Of a stretch of 64,000 bases of DNA, positions 37,192 to 49,620 are shown piece after piece. The notes under the pieces were generated by a model that did no database searches, had not been told where the DNA came from, and saw nothing but the letters and a program-made list of their open reading frames with translations. A program made the position numbers and the translations under genes. The stretch covers positions 28,716 through 92,715 of the forward strand of contig JAMPAN010000001.1 of NCBI GenBank assembly GCA_023667225.1, read 5' to 3'. Position 1 is the first letter of the stretch, and each line of letters opens with the position of its first letter. Source of the stretch: Oxalobacter formigenes. Lineage in GTDB: Bacteria; Pseudomonadota; Gammaproteobacteria; Burkholderiales; Burkholderiaceae_D.

Positions 37192-37995
37192 ATGAAAATT
37201 GCTATTGCCGGTGCCAACGGCCGCATGGGCCGCCTGCTGATTGAAGCGGTCCTGGATGCGGACGACGCTACCCTTTCCGGCGCACTTGACGTGGAAAGCT
37301 CCCCCCGCATCGGTGAGGATGCCGGCCTCGTTTCAGGCAGGCAAACCGGCATCCTGATTGAATCCGATATGGAAAAAGCCCTGGGCAAAGCCGAATACCT
37401 GATTGACTTTACCCGCCCGGAAGGCACATTGAAACACCTTGCCTATTGTGAGCAACACGGCATCAAAATGGTCATCGGCACCACCGGATTTGACGAGGCG
37501 GCAAAAGCGAGAATCGCAAAAGCCGCTGCCAAAACCGCCATCGTGCTCGCCCCCAACATGAGCGTCGGCGTCAACGTCACATTAAAACTGCTGGAAATGG
37601 CCGCCAGGCACTTCTCCGAAGGATACGATATCGAAATCATCGAAGCGCACCACCGCCACAAGGTTGACGCCCCCTCCGGCACCGCCCTCAAAATGGGCGA
37701 AGTCATTGCCCAGGCACTGGGCCGCGACCTGAAAAAAGACGGCGTCTTCTCCAGGGAAGGTATCACCGGCGAGCGCAGCCCTTCCTCCATCGGGTTTGCC
37801 GCCATCAGGGGAGGCGACATCATCGGCGACCACACCGTCCTTTTTGCCGGCACAGGCGAGCGCATTGAAATCAGCCACAAATCCGCCAGCCGGACCGCCT
37901 ATGCGCTTGGCAGCCTCAGGGCAGCCCGCTTTCTGGCAGACAAACCCAACGGCCTTTACGACATGCAGGATGTCCTCGGTCTGAAAGGCAATTAA
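37192..37995 (+). CDS. dapB: 4-hydroxy-tetrahydrodipicolinate reductase
   Basis: DapB makes tetrahydrodipicolinate in the diaminopimelate/lysine pathway, supplying peptidoglycan. The 267-residue product has the Rossmann motif [10 protein letters not shown] at residues 6-15, GTTGFDE, and the substrate/catalytic stretch [15 protein letters not shown] near 148-162. An AAAGGAAAAG site precedes the ATG. Length is typical. Confidence 0.98.
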   Translation: MKIAIAGANGRMGRLLIEAVLDADDATLSGALDVESSPRIGEDAGLVSGRQTGILIESDMEKALGKAEYLIDFTRPEGTLKHLAYCEQHGIKMVIGTTGFDEAAKARIAKAAAKTAIVLAPNMSVGVNVTLKLLEMAARHFSEGYDIEIIEAHHRHKVDAPSGTALKMGEVIAQALGRDLKKDGVFSREGITGERSPSSIGFAAIRGGDIIGDHTVLFAGTGERIEISHKSASRTAYALGSLRAARFLADKPNGLYDMQDVLGLKGN

Positions 37996-40689
<2,694 letters not shown>

Positions 40690-40696
40690 GGCCCTC

Positions 40697-41248
40697 ATGG
40701 AAACCGCCGTCATATCCCGCCGTCCCGGCCTTGCCGGGATGCTGGCCCTCCTGGCCGGCATCCTTCTGCTTTCTGCCTGCGGATTTTCCCTTCGCGGCAC
40801 AGGCGGCGACTACACGCTGCCCTTCAAAACCCTGTACATCAACCTGCCTGCCAACACCTACTTTGCCGCCATCCTCCGGCGGCAAATAGAAAGCGCTGGC
40901 GCAACAGTAATGGCCGAACCAAAACAGGCGGAAGCATCCCTCATCGTTCTCGCCAATACCAAAACACGCGAAACCCTTTCACTCAGCACAGCAGGGCGCG
41001 TACGCGAATACGCCCTTTTTTACACCTTCCGCTTTCAGGTAACCGACCGGCAAAACCAGCTCCTGCTGGCGCCGGCAGAAATCCGCCTAAGGCGTACCCT
41101 GACATACAGCGAATCGCAGGCCTACGCCAAGGAAAAAGAAGAAGAAATGCTCTATGAAAACATGGAAAATGATGTCATACAGCAAGTCGTACAGCGCATG
41201 ATTGACATTCCCTCCATAACAGACCAGTCGGCAGAACCCGGGCTGTAA
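40697..41248 (+). CDS. lptE: LPS-assembly lipoprotein LptE
   Basis: LptE plugs the LptD barrel that places lipopolysaccharide in the outer leaflet. The ATG at 40697 gives 183 residues; a lipoprotein signal has LSAC with the acylated Cys at 28, followed by the family mark GFSLRG. The body has LPFKTLYINLPANTYF and the RTLTYSESQAYAKEKEEEMLYENMENDVIQQVVQRM helix. The order leuS-lptE-holA is conserved in many proteobacteria. Confidence 0.95.
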   Translation: METAVISRRPGLAGMLALLAGILLLSACGFSLRGTGGDYTLPFKTLYINLPANTYFAAILRRQIESAGATVMAEPKQAEASLIVLANTKTRETLSLSTAGRVREYALFYTFRFQVTDRQNQLLLAPAEIRLRRTLTYSESQAYAKEKEEEMLYENMENDVIQQVVQRMIDIPSITDQSAEPGL

Positions 41249-41262
41249 CCCAACCCTGTCTT

Positions 41263-42294
41263 ATGCAATTACGCCCGGAATCACTCGACGCCCACCTGGA
41301 AAAAACGCTGGAGCCCCTGTACGTCATTGCCAGCGACGAACACCTGTTGCTCCTGGAAGCCTCGGATAAAATCCGGCAGGCCGCAAGAAAACAGGGCTGC
41401 ACCGAACGGCGCGTATTGACCGTAGAACGCGGTTTCAAATGGAGCGAACTCCAAGCGGCAGATACCGCCCTGTCGCTTTTTGGCGAACGCAAATTCATCG
41501 AATTGCGCATCCCCACAGGCCGTCCCGGCAAAGAAGGCGCCCAGGCCCTGCAACGCTATACCGCTGCCCTGAACCCGGATAACGTCACGTTAATTACCTT
41601 GCCGAGGCTTGACTGGGCAACACAGAAATCCGCCTGGGTCAACACCCTGCAAAAAACCGCCGTTTACCTGGACATTCCCCTTGTCGGCCGCGCCCGGCTG
41701 GGGGAATGGATCGCCTCTCGCCTTCGCGCCCAAAACCAGGCCGTGGAACCGGAAGGACTGGCCTTTCTGGCTGCGCGGGTAGAAGGCAACCTGCTTGCCG
41801 CCAGCCAGGAAATCCGCAAGATCGGCCTCCTCTATCCGGAAGGCAAACTCACCTTTGAGCAAATCAGGGAAGCCGTCCTAAACGTAGCGCGTTACGATAT
41901 CTTCCAGCTCAGCGAAGCCATGCTGACAGGCGATCTTCCCCGCCTCATCCGGATACTGGAAAGCCTAAAAGGCGAAGGCGAACCCCTGCCGCCGGTCCTG
42001 TGGACCGTTACCGAAGAAATCCGCACCCTCCTGAAACTGCATACCGGCATGGCAAACGGACAACCGCCTGGCGCGCTCATGAAAAACCTGCGGATATGGG
42101 GGCCGAGGGAAAAAACCGTTTCCGCCGCCCTGAGGCGCGTCAATACCGGCACGCTCATCCAATCGCTCAGGCTTGCCGCCCAGGTCGATAAAATCATCAA
42201 GGGGCTGCGTACCGATACCCTGCTTGACGACGCCTGGGACGCCCTGCTCAAACTGTGCCTGTCTGTTGCAGCAAATAGCGCAAAACAGGGCTAA
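41263..42294 (+). CDS. holA: DNA polymerase III delta subunit
   Basis: HolA opens the beta sliding clamp as part of the clamp loader. The 343-residue product begins MQLRPESLDAHLEKTLEPLYVIASDEHLLLLEA, typical of delta, with ERKFIELRIPTGRPG and the FQLSEAMLTGDLPRLIRILESLKGEGE segment in the collar region. It starts 14 bases after lptE. Confidence 0.95.
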   Translation: MQLRPESLDAHLEKTLEPLYVIASDEHLLLLEASDKIRQAARKQGCTERRVLTVERGFKWSELQAADTALSLFGERKFIELRIPTGRPGKEGAQALQRYTAALNPDNVTLITLPRLDWATQKSAWVNTLQKTAVYLDIPLVGRARLGEWIASRLRAQNQAVEPEGLAFLAARVEGNLLAASQEIRKIGLLYPEGKLTFEQIREAVLNVARYDIFQLSEAMLTGDLPRLIRILESLKGEGEPLPPVLWTVTEEIRTLLKLHTGMANGQPPGALMKNLRIWGPREKTVSAALRRVNTGTLIQSLRLAAQVDKIIKGLRTDTLLDDAWDALLKLCLSVAANSAKQG

Positions 42295-42342
42295 ACCGCG
42301 TACAATCTACTTTCTTTCCCGCTTATAGTTGACTGCCCCATT

Positions 42343-43608
42343 ATGACCCTCAAGGACAATATGCGCCGCATCGGCAAACAGGCGCGCCAAGCTTCAACAA
42401 GCATGGCAAAAGCCGGTGCCGCCATCAAAAACCAGGCGCTTTGCCACATTGCCGCCGCCATCCGGCAGCATAAAGAAAACCTGCTGCAAGCCAACGCAAA
42501 AGACCTGGCCGCCGCCCGTGAAAACGGGCTGGAACCAGCCCTCCTGGACCGCCTGACCCTCACGCCTGCCGGTATTGCCGCTATGGCCGAAGGCCTGGAA
42601 CAAATTGCGGCGCTGCCCGATCCGGTCGGTGAAATCACCAGCCTGCAAAACCGCCCAAGCGGCATCCAGGTCGGCCAGATGCGCGTTCCCCTGGGCGTCA
42701 TCGGCATCATCTACGAAGCCCGGCCAAACGTCACGGCAGACGCCGCCGGGCTGTGCATCAAAAGCGGCAATGCCGCCATCCTGCGCGGCGGCTCCGAAGC
42801 CATCTGCTGCAACCGGGCGCTGGCTGCCCTCGTGCAGGAAGGGCTGATCAAAGCAGGCCTGCCCGCCGAAGCCGTCCAGGTGGTCGAAACAACCGACCGG
42901 GCGGCAGTAGGGGAAATGATCACCATGACAGAATATATCGACGTCATTGTCCCTCGCGGCGGAAAAGGGCTGATCGAACGCCTCATGCGGGAATCGCGCA
43001 TCCCCATGATCAAGCACCTTGACGGCATCTGCCATATCTACATCGACAATGATGCCGATGAAGAAAAAACCCTGGCTGTTGCCTTTAACGCCAAATGCCA
43101 GCGCTACGGCACCTGCAACACCATGGAAACCCTTCTGGTTGCCAGGACAATTGCCCCTGCCATCCTGCCAAAGCTTGCCCGGCTTTACCAGGCTGAAAAA
43201 GTCGAGCTGCGCTGCGATCCGGCCGCCATGCGCATCCTGGCCGATTACCCTTACCTGAAAGCCGCCGAAGAACAGGACTGGGGAACCGAATACCTGGCGC
43301 CTGTGCTTTCCGTCAAAATCGTTGACGGGCTGGATGAAGCCATCAGCCACATCAACACCTGGTCCTCGCAGCATACCGATGCCATCCTGACAGAAAACTA
43401 CAGCCATGCCATGCGCTTCCTAAGGGAAGTGGATTCCGCTTCCGTCATGGTCAACGCCTCCACCCGCTTTGCCGATGGCTTCGAATACGGGCTCGGCGCG
43501 GAAATCGGCATCTCCAACGACAAACTACACGCCCGCGGCCCGGTCGGCCTAAAAGGGCTGACCTCCCGGAAATACATCGTTTTCGGCCACGGCGAAATCA
43601 GGAAATAA
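42343..43608 (+). CDS. proA: Gamma-glutamyl phosphate reductase
   Basis: ProA reduces gamma-glutamyl phosphate to glutamate semialdehyde in proline synthesis. The 421-residue aldehyde-dehydrogenase-fold protein has [32 protein letters not shown], and the catalytic Cys in [15 protein letters not shown] near residue 258. The end [20 protein letters not shown] is typical. proB is not adjacent. Confidence 0.98.
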   Translation: MTLKDNMRRIGKQARQASTSMAKAGAAIKNQALCHIAAAIRQHKENLLQANAKDLAAARENGLEPALLDRLTLTPAGIAAMAEGLEQIAALPDPVGEITSLQNRPSGIQVGQMRVPLGVIGIIYEARPNVTADAAGLCIKSGNAAILRGGSEAICCNRALAALVQEGLIKAGLPAEAVQVVETTDRAAVGEMITMTEYIDVIVPRGGKGLIERLMRESRIPMIKHLDGICHIYIDNDADEEKTLAVAFNAKCQRYGTCNTMETLLVARTIAPAILPKLARLYQAEKVELRCDPAAMRILADYPYLKAAEEQDWGTEYLAPVLSVKIVDGLDEAISHINTWSSQHTDAILTENYSHAMRFLREVDSASVMVNASTRFADGFEYGLGAEIGISNDKLHARGPVGLKGLTSRKYIVFGHGEIRK

Positions 43609-43656
43609 GCCCCCTGGCAACCCGGCGTCACACCCCGCCCCAACGGAGAAAAAAAC

Positions 43657-44889
43657 ATGTCCGCCCCTCACACCTACTTTTGCACCTGTCCGAGAGGGCT
43701 GGAAACACTTCTTGCCGAAGAACTGTCCGAAATTGCCGAAAAAAGCGCAACACTCACCGTCCATGCCCCGGCCTCCGGCGGCGTCCCCTGCTCCGGCAGC
43801 ATCGAAGACGGCTGGCTGATGAACCTGCATTCCCGCATCGCCTCGCGCATCCTGCTTCGTCTCGCACGGGGAAACTACAAAAACGAAGACGATATCTACC
43901 GCCTTGCCCTGGCACAGCCCTGGGAGAACTGGTTTAAAGCCGAAAACACCATCCGGATAGACGTTACCGCCATCAAATCCCCCCTGAAAAGCCTGAGCTT
44001 TACCACCCTCAAAATCAAGGATGCCGTGGCAGACCGCTTCCGCAGCCATTTTGGCAAACGCCCCTCAGTGGACACCAAAGCGCCCGATATCCATATCGTG
44101 GCTTTCTTCAACGCCAGCCAGTTTACGCTCTACCTCGATACTTCGGGAGAACCGCTTTTCAAACGGGGCTGGCGAACCCGGACAGGAGACGCCCCCCTGC
44201 GTGAAAACCTGGCTGCCGCCCTCCTGCGCGCCGCCGGCTGGAAACCGGGAACCGTCCTGTTTGACCCCATGTGCGGCTCCGGCACCATCCTGGCAGAAGC
44301 CGCCCAGATGCTGGCCGGGATTCCCCCTGGCATGAACCGGCCCTTTGCCTTTGAAAAACTCAAAGGATTTGACCTGGCAAAATGGGAAAAACTCAAACAG
44401 GCCGTCATCCCCCGAAAACTGCCCGCCGAACCGACCCTTTTCGGCAGCGACATCTCCGGCGGCATGATCGCCACGGCCCGGCACAACCTGGCGGCGGCCC
44501 GTATCCCGATAGAAATCCCCTTAAAGCAAATAGAAGCCCAGGAAGTCTTCCCGCCTTCCCCTGTGCCCGGCATCCTGCTCACCAACCCGCCGTACGGGGA
44601 ACGCATCACCATGCGGGGCGACAGGACAAAAAAAGAAGCAGGCGAGCTGCCCCGCCTGTTTTACAGCGCACTGGGGACAACCCTCAAACAGCGTTTCGCC
44701 AACTGGCAAGTCTTCCTGCTCACCTCCGATATGGACGTGCCCGCCATGCTCCGGCTGAAAGCCGCCAGAAAAACCCCGTTCTACAACGGGGCAATTGAAT
44801 GCCGCCTCTTCCGTTTTGACATGATCGCCGGCTCCAACCGCAAAAAACCGGCGCATCCCGGAAACGAAACCAAAGTCCGGGAAAAATGA
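43657..44889 (+). CDS. THUMP-domain class I SAM-dependent RNA methyltransferase (RlmL-like)
   Basis: The 410-residue protein matches the N-terminal half of RlmKL, which makes m2G2445 in 23S rRNA. Residues about 50-160 form the THUMP RNA-binding domain after a ferredoxin-like start (CTCPRGLETLLAEEL). The methyltransferase part has DPMCGSGTILAEAA (SAM site), SDISGGMI and the catalytic TNPPYGERI. The RlmK half is absent, as in many betaproteobacteria. Its stop overlaps the start of the decayed pabAB gene by 4 bases. An AACGGAGAAAAAA site precedes the ATG. Confidence 0.92.
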   Translation: MSAPHTYFCTCPRGLETLLAEELSEIAEKSATLTVHAPASGGVPCSGSIEDGWLMNLHSRIASRILLRLARGNYKNEDDIYRLALAQPWENWFKAENTIRIDVTAIKSPLKSLSFTTLKIKDAVADRFRSHFGKRPSVDTKAPDIHIVAFFNASQFTLYLDTSGEPLFKRGWRTRTGDAPLRENLAAALLRAAGWKPGTVLFDPMCGSGTILAEAAQMLAGIPPGMNRPFAFEKLKGFDLAKWEKLKQAVIPRKLPAEPTLFGSDISGGMIATARHNLAAARIPIEIPLKQIEAQEVFPPSPVPGILLTNPPYGERITMRGDRTKKEAGELPRLFYSALGTTLKQRFANWQVFLLTSDMDVPAMLRLKAARKTPFYNGAIECRLFRFDMIAGSNRKKPAHPGNETKVREK

Positions 44890-45613
44890 CCGCCGATACC
44901 CTCAAGCCGTTACGTACCCTGCTCGTTGACAATGACAACTCTTTTTCGCACAACCTCTATCACCTCATTACCCAGGTCAACGGCATCCCGCCCGTCCTCA
45001 TCAAAAACGACGAAAAAAACTGGCAGCCATCCAACCTGAAAAACATTGACAATATCGTCATCTCGCGGAACCAGGCGACCCCGTCAACCCGCCAGTGGCG
45101 CCAACACCGGACACCCCGCGATACGCCGCCACCGCCGGAACACCGCTTCCCTTCTGCCCAGTTAAGCCCGCCGCCTGCCCCCGCCGCTTGAAGAAACAGG
45201 CCGCCGCCTCGGCCGATCCCTGGACAGCATGGCGCATGCTCCGCCGCACCAACCCGATCCCCTGCGGTGCTTACCTGAAGCTGGACGGCATCAGCATACT
45301 GAGCTGCTCCCCCGAATGCTTCCTGTCCCTCTCGCGGAACCGCGCCATCCAGTCCAAGCCCATCAAAGGCACGCGCCCCCGCTCAATCGATCCCGTGCTG
45401 GACAGGCAGCAAAAAAACAGGCCGAAAACCTGATGACCGTTGACCTGGTCCGCAACGACCTGGGCAAAACAGCCCGGCCCGGCTCCGCTGCCGATCCCAG
45501 CCTCTTTGCCATCGAATCCTGCCCTGCCGTCCACCGGATGGTCAGCACCGTTGCCGCCAGCCTGAAGGAAGGCCTCTGCCAGCCAATGCGTCAGGGCAGC
45601 CTTCCCTGAAAGC
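44886..45613 (+). pseudogene. Decayed aminodeoxychorismate synthase gene (PabA-PabB fusion remnant)
   Basis: Three homologous pieces lie in three different reading frames. From 44886 the frame reads LRTLLVDNDNSFSHNLYHL, the start of a glutamine amidotransferase, up to NIVIS, where the expected PGPG is lost. About 45200-45410 gives PabB sequence with NPIPCGAYLKLDG, SCSPECFLSL and the chorismate-site SKPIKGTRPR. After a frame change, 45418-45560 gives ENLMTVDLVRNDLGK and MVSTV. The GATase catalytic Cys region, most of the PabB N-terminus and the final PGGSxTGAPK segment are missing. About 0.7 kb remain of an expected 2 kb. The intact ATGA overlap with the gene before it shows it was once coupled. 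Confidence 0.9.
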
Positions 45614-45628
45614 GGCAGGCAGCCTGGC

Positions 45629-46981
45629 CTAATTGCCCGCCACCGTCATATTCTCAATCAGGACAGAACCGGATTCCCTGCCGCCGCGGCTGATCCGGTC
45701 CGCGCCAACCGCCACAATCTGCGCAAACATGTCTTTCAGGTTCCCGGCAATCGTAATCTCCTGTACCGGATACTGAATTACCCCCCGCTCAACCCAGAAA
45801 CCCGAAGCGCCGCGGGAATAATCCCCTGTCACATAATTGACGCCCTGTCCCATCAGCTCGGTCACCACCAGCCCTGTATCCATTTTTTTCAGCATGGCGG
45901 CAAAATCATCATCAGGGCCTGTCTGCGAAGAAGTCAGGAAAAGATTATGCGCCCCGCCGGCATTGCCGGTCGTTTTCATCCCCAGCCGCCGGGCAGAATA
46001 GGAAGAGAGAAAATACCCCTGGACAATGCCGCCGGCTACCACATCCCGCGCCGTGGTTCTCACCCCCTCATCGTCAAAAGGCGATGAACCCATCGCGCAC
46101 GGGATACGCGGGTCCTCGTGAAGCCGGATATGCGCCGGGAAAACCGGCTTGCCAAGCGAATCCAGGAGAAAACTGGTCCGGCGGTACAGCGCCCCGCCGG
46201 ATACAGCATGAACAAACGCGCCCATCAGGCCCAGCGCCACCGGCGCTTCAAAAAGCACCGGACATTGCTGCGTGCCAATCCGGCGCGCGCCCAGCCGCGC
46301 CAGCGCCCGTTCTGCCGCCCTGCGCCCGACCGCCTCAGGCAAATCCAGCCTGCCGGGATGGCGGGATGCCGTGTACCAGTAATCCCGCTCCATGCCCGCG
46401 CCGCTTCCTGCAATCGGCGCAACCGAAACCGCATGGCTGCTGTAAGGATACCCGCCCATGAATCCCTGCGAATCTGCGCTGATAAAGTGGAAATGCTGCA
46501 ACGACACCTCCGCCCCCTCGCTGTTGGTAATCCGCTTATCCACCTCAAAAGCAGCCCCCTCGCAGCGCATGGCTATCTCTGCCGCCTCATCCGCCGTTAT
46601 TCTCCAGGGAAAATACAACCCCAGATCCGGCGGGTTCCTCTCCAGCATATCGGCATCCGGCAGGCCCGCGCTGGCATCTTCCGTCGTAAAAGAAGCAATA
46701 TCGTAAGCCGCCTCAACCATCGCGCGCAGTGAGGGCTCCGAAAAATCCGAAGAAGTCGCATTGCCCCTGCGGCGGCCGATATACAGCGTTGCGCCCACTG
46801 CCTTATCCTGGTTGCGCTCAATCGTTTCCACCTTTCCCTTGCGCACGCTGACCGTCATGCCGTTGCCATCGCTGACACCCACCGCCGCCGAAGTCGCGCC
46901 CTTCTCCTTGGCATAACGCAACACATCGGCAGCAATCTGCTCCAGCTGGGCACGGGTATGGACGAAAACAGGATCATTCAT
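45629..46981 (-). CDS. pmbA: Metalloprotease PmbA (TldE)
   Basis: PmbA/TldE pairs with TldD in a peptide-degrading zinc protease known from microcin maturation and CcdA decay. The ATG at 46981, with AGGGA upstream, gives 450 residues. The N-terminal domain has VRKGKVETIERNQDKAVGATLYIG; the C-terminal part has GLMGAFVHAVSGGALYR, SYSARRLGMKTTGNAGG and NYVTGDYSRGASGFWVE, all PmbA marks. The HExxxH zinc motif belongs to TldD and is absent here, as expected. It diverges from darP. Confidence 0.95.
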   Translation of the reverse strand: MNDPVFVHTRAQLEQIAADVLRYAKEKGATSAAVGVSDGNGMTVSVRKGKVETIERNQDKAVGATLYIGRRRGNATSSDFSEPSLRAMVEAAYDIASFTTEDASAGLPDADMLERNPPDLGLYFPWRITADEAAEIAMRCEGAAFEVDKRITNSEGAEVSLQHFHFISADSQGFMGGYPYSSHAVSVAPIAGSGAGMERDYWYTASRHPGRLDLPEAVGRRAAERALARLGARRIGTQQCPVLFEAPVALGLMGAFVHAVSGGALYRRTSFLLDSLGKPVFPAHIRLHEDPRIPCAMGSSPFDDEGVRTTARDVVAGGIVQGYFLSSYSARRLGMKTTGNAGGAHNLFLTSSQTGPDDDFAAMLKKMDTGLVVTELMGQGVNYVTGDYSRGASGFWVERGVIQYPVQEITIAGNLKDMFAQIVAVGADRISRGGRESGSVLIENMTVAGN

Positions 46982-47067
46982 GATCAATTCCCTTTTTCAT
47001 GGCGAAACAGGACTGATATGATAGCAGGCAATGACATCCGGTTTTATGCGCTTTTTCAGAATACCCT

Positions 47068-47631
47068 ATGCACCGTCCACCTCATGCCTTAACCGATACC
47101 CCGCCCGGCACGCCGGAACAGGAATACGACAGGCCATCCAAATCCCGGCGCAAGCGCGACATGACCGCCCTGCAAAAACTGGGAGAACAACTGGCCGGCG
47201 CCCCGGCAGAACGCCTCAAACGGCTGTCCCTTCCCGAAAACCTCGGCACAGCAATTGAAGAATACCGGAAAATCAAAAGCCATGAAGGAAAGCGCCGCCA
47301 GCTCCAGTTCATCGGAAAAATCATGCGCGGCCTGGAAGAAACCGACATTGCCGCCTTTCATGCAGCCATTGAAAGCTGGCGCGGCCAGTCCAAAGCCGAA
47401 ACTGCCGCCATCCATGCCCTTGAGCGGCAGCGGGAAAAATTGCTGGCAGACGATGCCGCGCTGACAACCTTTCTGGCTGGCCATCCGCACCTGGACCGGC
47501 AGCATCTGCGCAGCCTCATCCGCCAGGCCAGAAAAGAGCAGGCCGAAAGCAAGCCGCCCAGGGCATACCGCGAAATCTTCCAGATCCTCAAACAGGCCCG
47601 CGAAAACAAAGGAGCCGGACATGCCGCCTGA
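47068..47631 (+). CDS. darP: Ribosome-associated protein DarP (YjgA family, DUF615)
   Basis: DarP/YjgA joins late 50S precursors during assembly. The 187-residue product has a polar N-terminus, then SKSRRKRDMTALQKLGEQL, LPENLGTAIEEYRKIKSHEGKRRQLQFIGKIMR and LRSLIRQARKEQAESKPPRAYREIFQIL, all diagnostic. It diverges from pmbA and overlaps mog by 11 bases; this pmbA/darP/mog neighbourhood recurs in betaproteobacteria. Confidence 0.95.
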   Translation: MHRPPHALTDTPPGTPEQEYDRPSKSRRKRDMTALQKLGEQLAGAPAERLKRLSLPENLGTAIEEYRKIKSHEGKRRQLQFIGKIMRGLEETDIAAFHAAIESWRGQSKAETAAIHALERQREKLLADDAALTTFLAGHPHLDRQHLRSLIRQARKEQAESKPPRAYREIFQILKQARENKGAGHAA

Positions 47632-48226
47632 GAACTCCATCCCCATCGGCCTGGTCTCCGTCTCGGATCGCGCATCGGATGGCGCCTATGCCGACCAGGG
47701 CATCCCGGCGCTGAAAACCTGGCTTACGGATGCCCTCATCACCCCCTGCCACTTTGAAACCCGCCTGATACCGGATGAAAAAACCTTGATTGAGCAAACC
47801 CTCCTGGAACTGGCCCGCGATATCCGCTGCCCGCTCATCCTCACCACCGGCGGCACCGGTCCCGCCCGGCGCGACGTCACGCCGGACGCCACCCTGGCCG
47901 TCGGCACCAAAACCATGCCCGGCATAGCGGAGCAAATGCGCCAGATCAGCCTTCATTTCGTCCCTACAGCGGTATTGTCAAGGCAGGTTGCCGTCATCCG
48001 TGAAGAACCGGAACACGCCTCCCTCATTATCAACCTGCCCGGCAGGCCCCAATCCATCAGGCAAACGCTGGAAGGCGTCAAAAACACAGACGGCACATGG
48101 CGCATCCCCGGCATTTTTACCGCCATCCCCTACTGCATTGAACTGATCGGGGGGCCCTGCATTGAAACCCGCCCGGCCATATCCCTGGCATGGCGCCCGC
48201 CTCCGGCCGCCCGCCCGCCGGACTGA
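47621..48226 (+). CDS. mog: Molybdopterin adenylyltransferase Mog
   Basis: Mog adenylates molybdopterin before molybdenum insertion. The 201-residue product has SVSDRASDG at residues 13-21, TTGGTGPARRDVTP at 75-88, and NLPGRPQSIRQTLEGV with PYCIELIGGPCIET near the end. It overlaps darP by 11 bases, so the two are probably cotranscribed. Length is typical. Confidence 0.95.
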   Translation: MPPENSIPIGLVSVSDRASDGAYADQGIPALKTWLTDALITPCHFETRLIPDEKTLIEQTLLELARDIRCPLILTTGGTGPARRDVTPDATLAVGTKTMPGIAEQMRQISLHFVPTAVLSRQVAVIREEPEHASLIINLPGRPQSIRQTLEGVKNTDGTWRIPGIFTAIPYCIELIGGPCIETRPAISLAWRPPPAARPPD

Positions 48227-48279
48227 TTCCCCTTTTTCCACGGAAAAATTTTGAAAAACCAACCACCCGAAGAGGCCCC

Positions 48280-48954
48280 ATGAACACACTGAAACTGGAC
48301 TACAACCAGGTCGATACCGGCAGCAATCCGCCCGTTTCCGTCATTTTAATGCACGGTCTTGGCGACCACGGCTCCAGCTTTGTCCCGCTGGTTCAATACC
48401 TTGACCTGACAGGCTGCCCGCCCATCCGCTTCATATTCCCCCATGCGCCGGAACGCGCCGTCACCATCAACATGGGTTACGAAATGCGCGCCTGGTTCGA
48501 CATCTACGGCGGCTTTGAGGCCACCGACAACGAAGACACAGACGGCATAAAGGAATCCCGCCGTCTCATTACCAGCCTGATCAACCAGGAAAAAGCACGC
48601 GGCGTCCCTGCCGGAAAAATCATCCTGGCCGGCTTTTCACAGGGATGCGCCATGGCCCTTTACACCGCTCTTTGCAGCCCGGAAAAAATGGGCGGCGTCA
48701 TCGGCTTGTCCGGCTACATGCCGCTCATCGGCTCCTTCCCGGACGAACGCCATTCCGCCAACCAGGATACGCCCATCTTCCTGGCACATGGCACCCATGA
48801 CGAAGTCGTGCCGTTCACCCGTGCCGAAGATACCCGCCGCCTGCTGGATTCCCTCGGATACCAGGTAGAATGGCATCAATATCCCATCCCCCACACCCTG
48901 TCGCCTGAAGAACTCGGCGATATCGCCGCCTGGCTCCGCCGCCTGCTGGCCTAA
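48280..48954 (+). CDS. Alpha/beta-hydrolase carboxylesterase
   Basis: The 224-residue protein belongs to the phospholipase/carboxylesterase group (EstB/YpfH-like). The oxyanion-hole region is LMHGLGDHGSSF, the nucleophile is Ser120 in GFSQGCAMAL, the acid is Asp174 in HGTHDEVVPF, and the base is His205 in YPIPHTLSPEE. The ATG at 48280 follows AGAGG. There is no signal peptide, so it acts in the cytoplasm. The natural substrate is unknown. Confidence 0.93.
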   Translation: MNTLKLDYNQVDTGSNPPVSVILMHGLGDHGSSFVPLVQYLDLTGCPPIRFIFPHAPERAVTINMGYEMRAWFDIYGGFEATDNEDTDGIKESRRLITSLINQEKARGVPAGKIILAGFSQGCAMALYTALCSPEKMGGVIGLSGYMPLIGSFPDERHSANQDTPIFLAHGTHDEVVPFTRAEDTRRLLDSLGYQVEWHQYPIPHTLSPEELGDIAAWLRRLLA

Positions 48955-48973
48955 AAAAACCGGCGCAAAAGAA

Positions 48974-48996
48974 AAGGCTGCCCCAAAGGCAGCCTT
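48974..48996 (-). terminator. Terminator between the esterase gene and yaeQ
   Basis: AAGGCTGCC and GGCAGCCTT pair over 9 bases around a 5-base loop. On the minus strand the stem is followed by TTCTTTTG, so it best serves yaeQ; on the plus strand it may also end the esterase transcript. Confidence 0.75.
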
Positions 48997-49001
48997 GCCG
49001 C

Positions 49002-49550
49002 TTATGGCGCAGGCATCACCCGATACGATGGCAAATCTGCCTGCACCGCTGCACCTTCTCCCGTCAGGTAAAGCTGCCCGTCCTGGACAGAACAGGCCAG
49101 CCGCATAAAACGCTGCGTTATGGCGGCCATTGCCTGCGTTACCGCCACAGGCAGCAGATAAACCGAAAGATTTTCCTGCCCGGCAGCCGTCTTTTGCACC
49201 TGCTGCCACCAACGGGAAGCACCCCGGCCATAAGCATAAATCACCGCCTGTTCCGCCTGCCGCGACACCTGTACGAGCCGCCGCGCATCCGGCAGACCCA
49301 CTTCAATCCAGCGCAGCACCCGCCCGGCCGCATCCTTTAACCATACATCCGGTTCCGCCGTCTCCGAAAGCCCCCTGGCAAACGCCAGCCCCTCTTCCGC
49401 ATGATGCAAAAAAGCCAGGAGCCTTACCATCATCCGCTCGTCAGTCTCCGAAGGATGGCGCGCCAGCGTCAGCGCATGATGCCGGTAATAATGGCGGTCC
49501 ATATCCGAAATATCAATCTCCGCCTTGAAAATCGTTGCCGGCAAAGCCAA
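49002..49550 (-). CDS. yaeQ: YaeQ family protein
   Basis: YaeQ proteins have a fold related to restriction-type nucleases, but the function is unsettled. The product is 182 residues from a TTG at 49550, which has GGAGGA 7 bases upstream and gives the family start (M)ALPATIFKAEIDISDMDRHYY. An open frame continues 52 codons further upstream without similarity. DRHYYRHHALTLARHPSETDERMMVRLLAF and WIEVGLPDARRL are diagnostic. It ends at a good terminator and lies 70 bases after the ABC ATPase gene. Confidence 0.92.
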   Translation of the reverse strand: MALPATIFKAEIDISDMDRHYYRHHALTLARHPSETDERMMVRLLAFLHHAEEGLAFARGLSETAEPDVWLKDAAGRVLRWIEVGLPDARRLVQVSRQAEQAVIYAYGRGASRWWQQVQKTAAGQENLSVYLLPVAVTQAMAAITQRFMRLACSVQDGQLYLTGEGAAVQADLPSYRVMPAP

Positions 49551-49620
49551 TTTTTCTTCCTCCCCATATACAAAAACAAGGCATCCCCCTTGCTGCAAAC
49601 TTCGTGCCCTGCGCTTTCCG

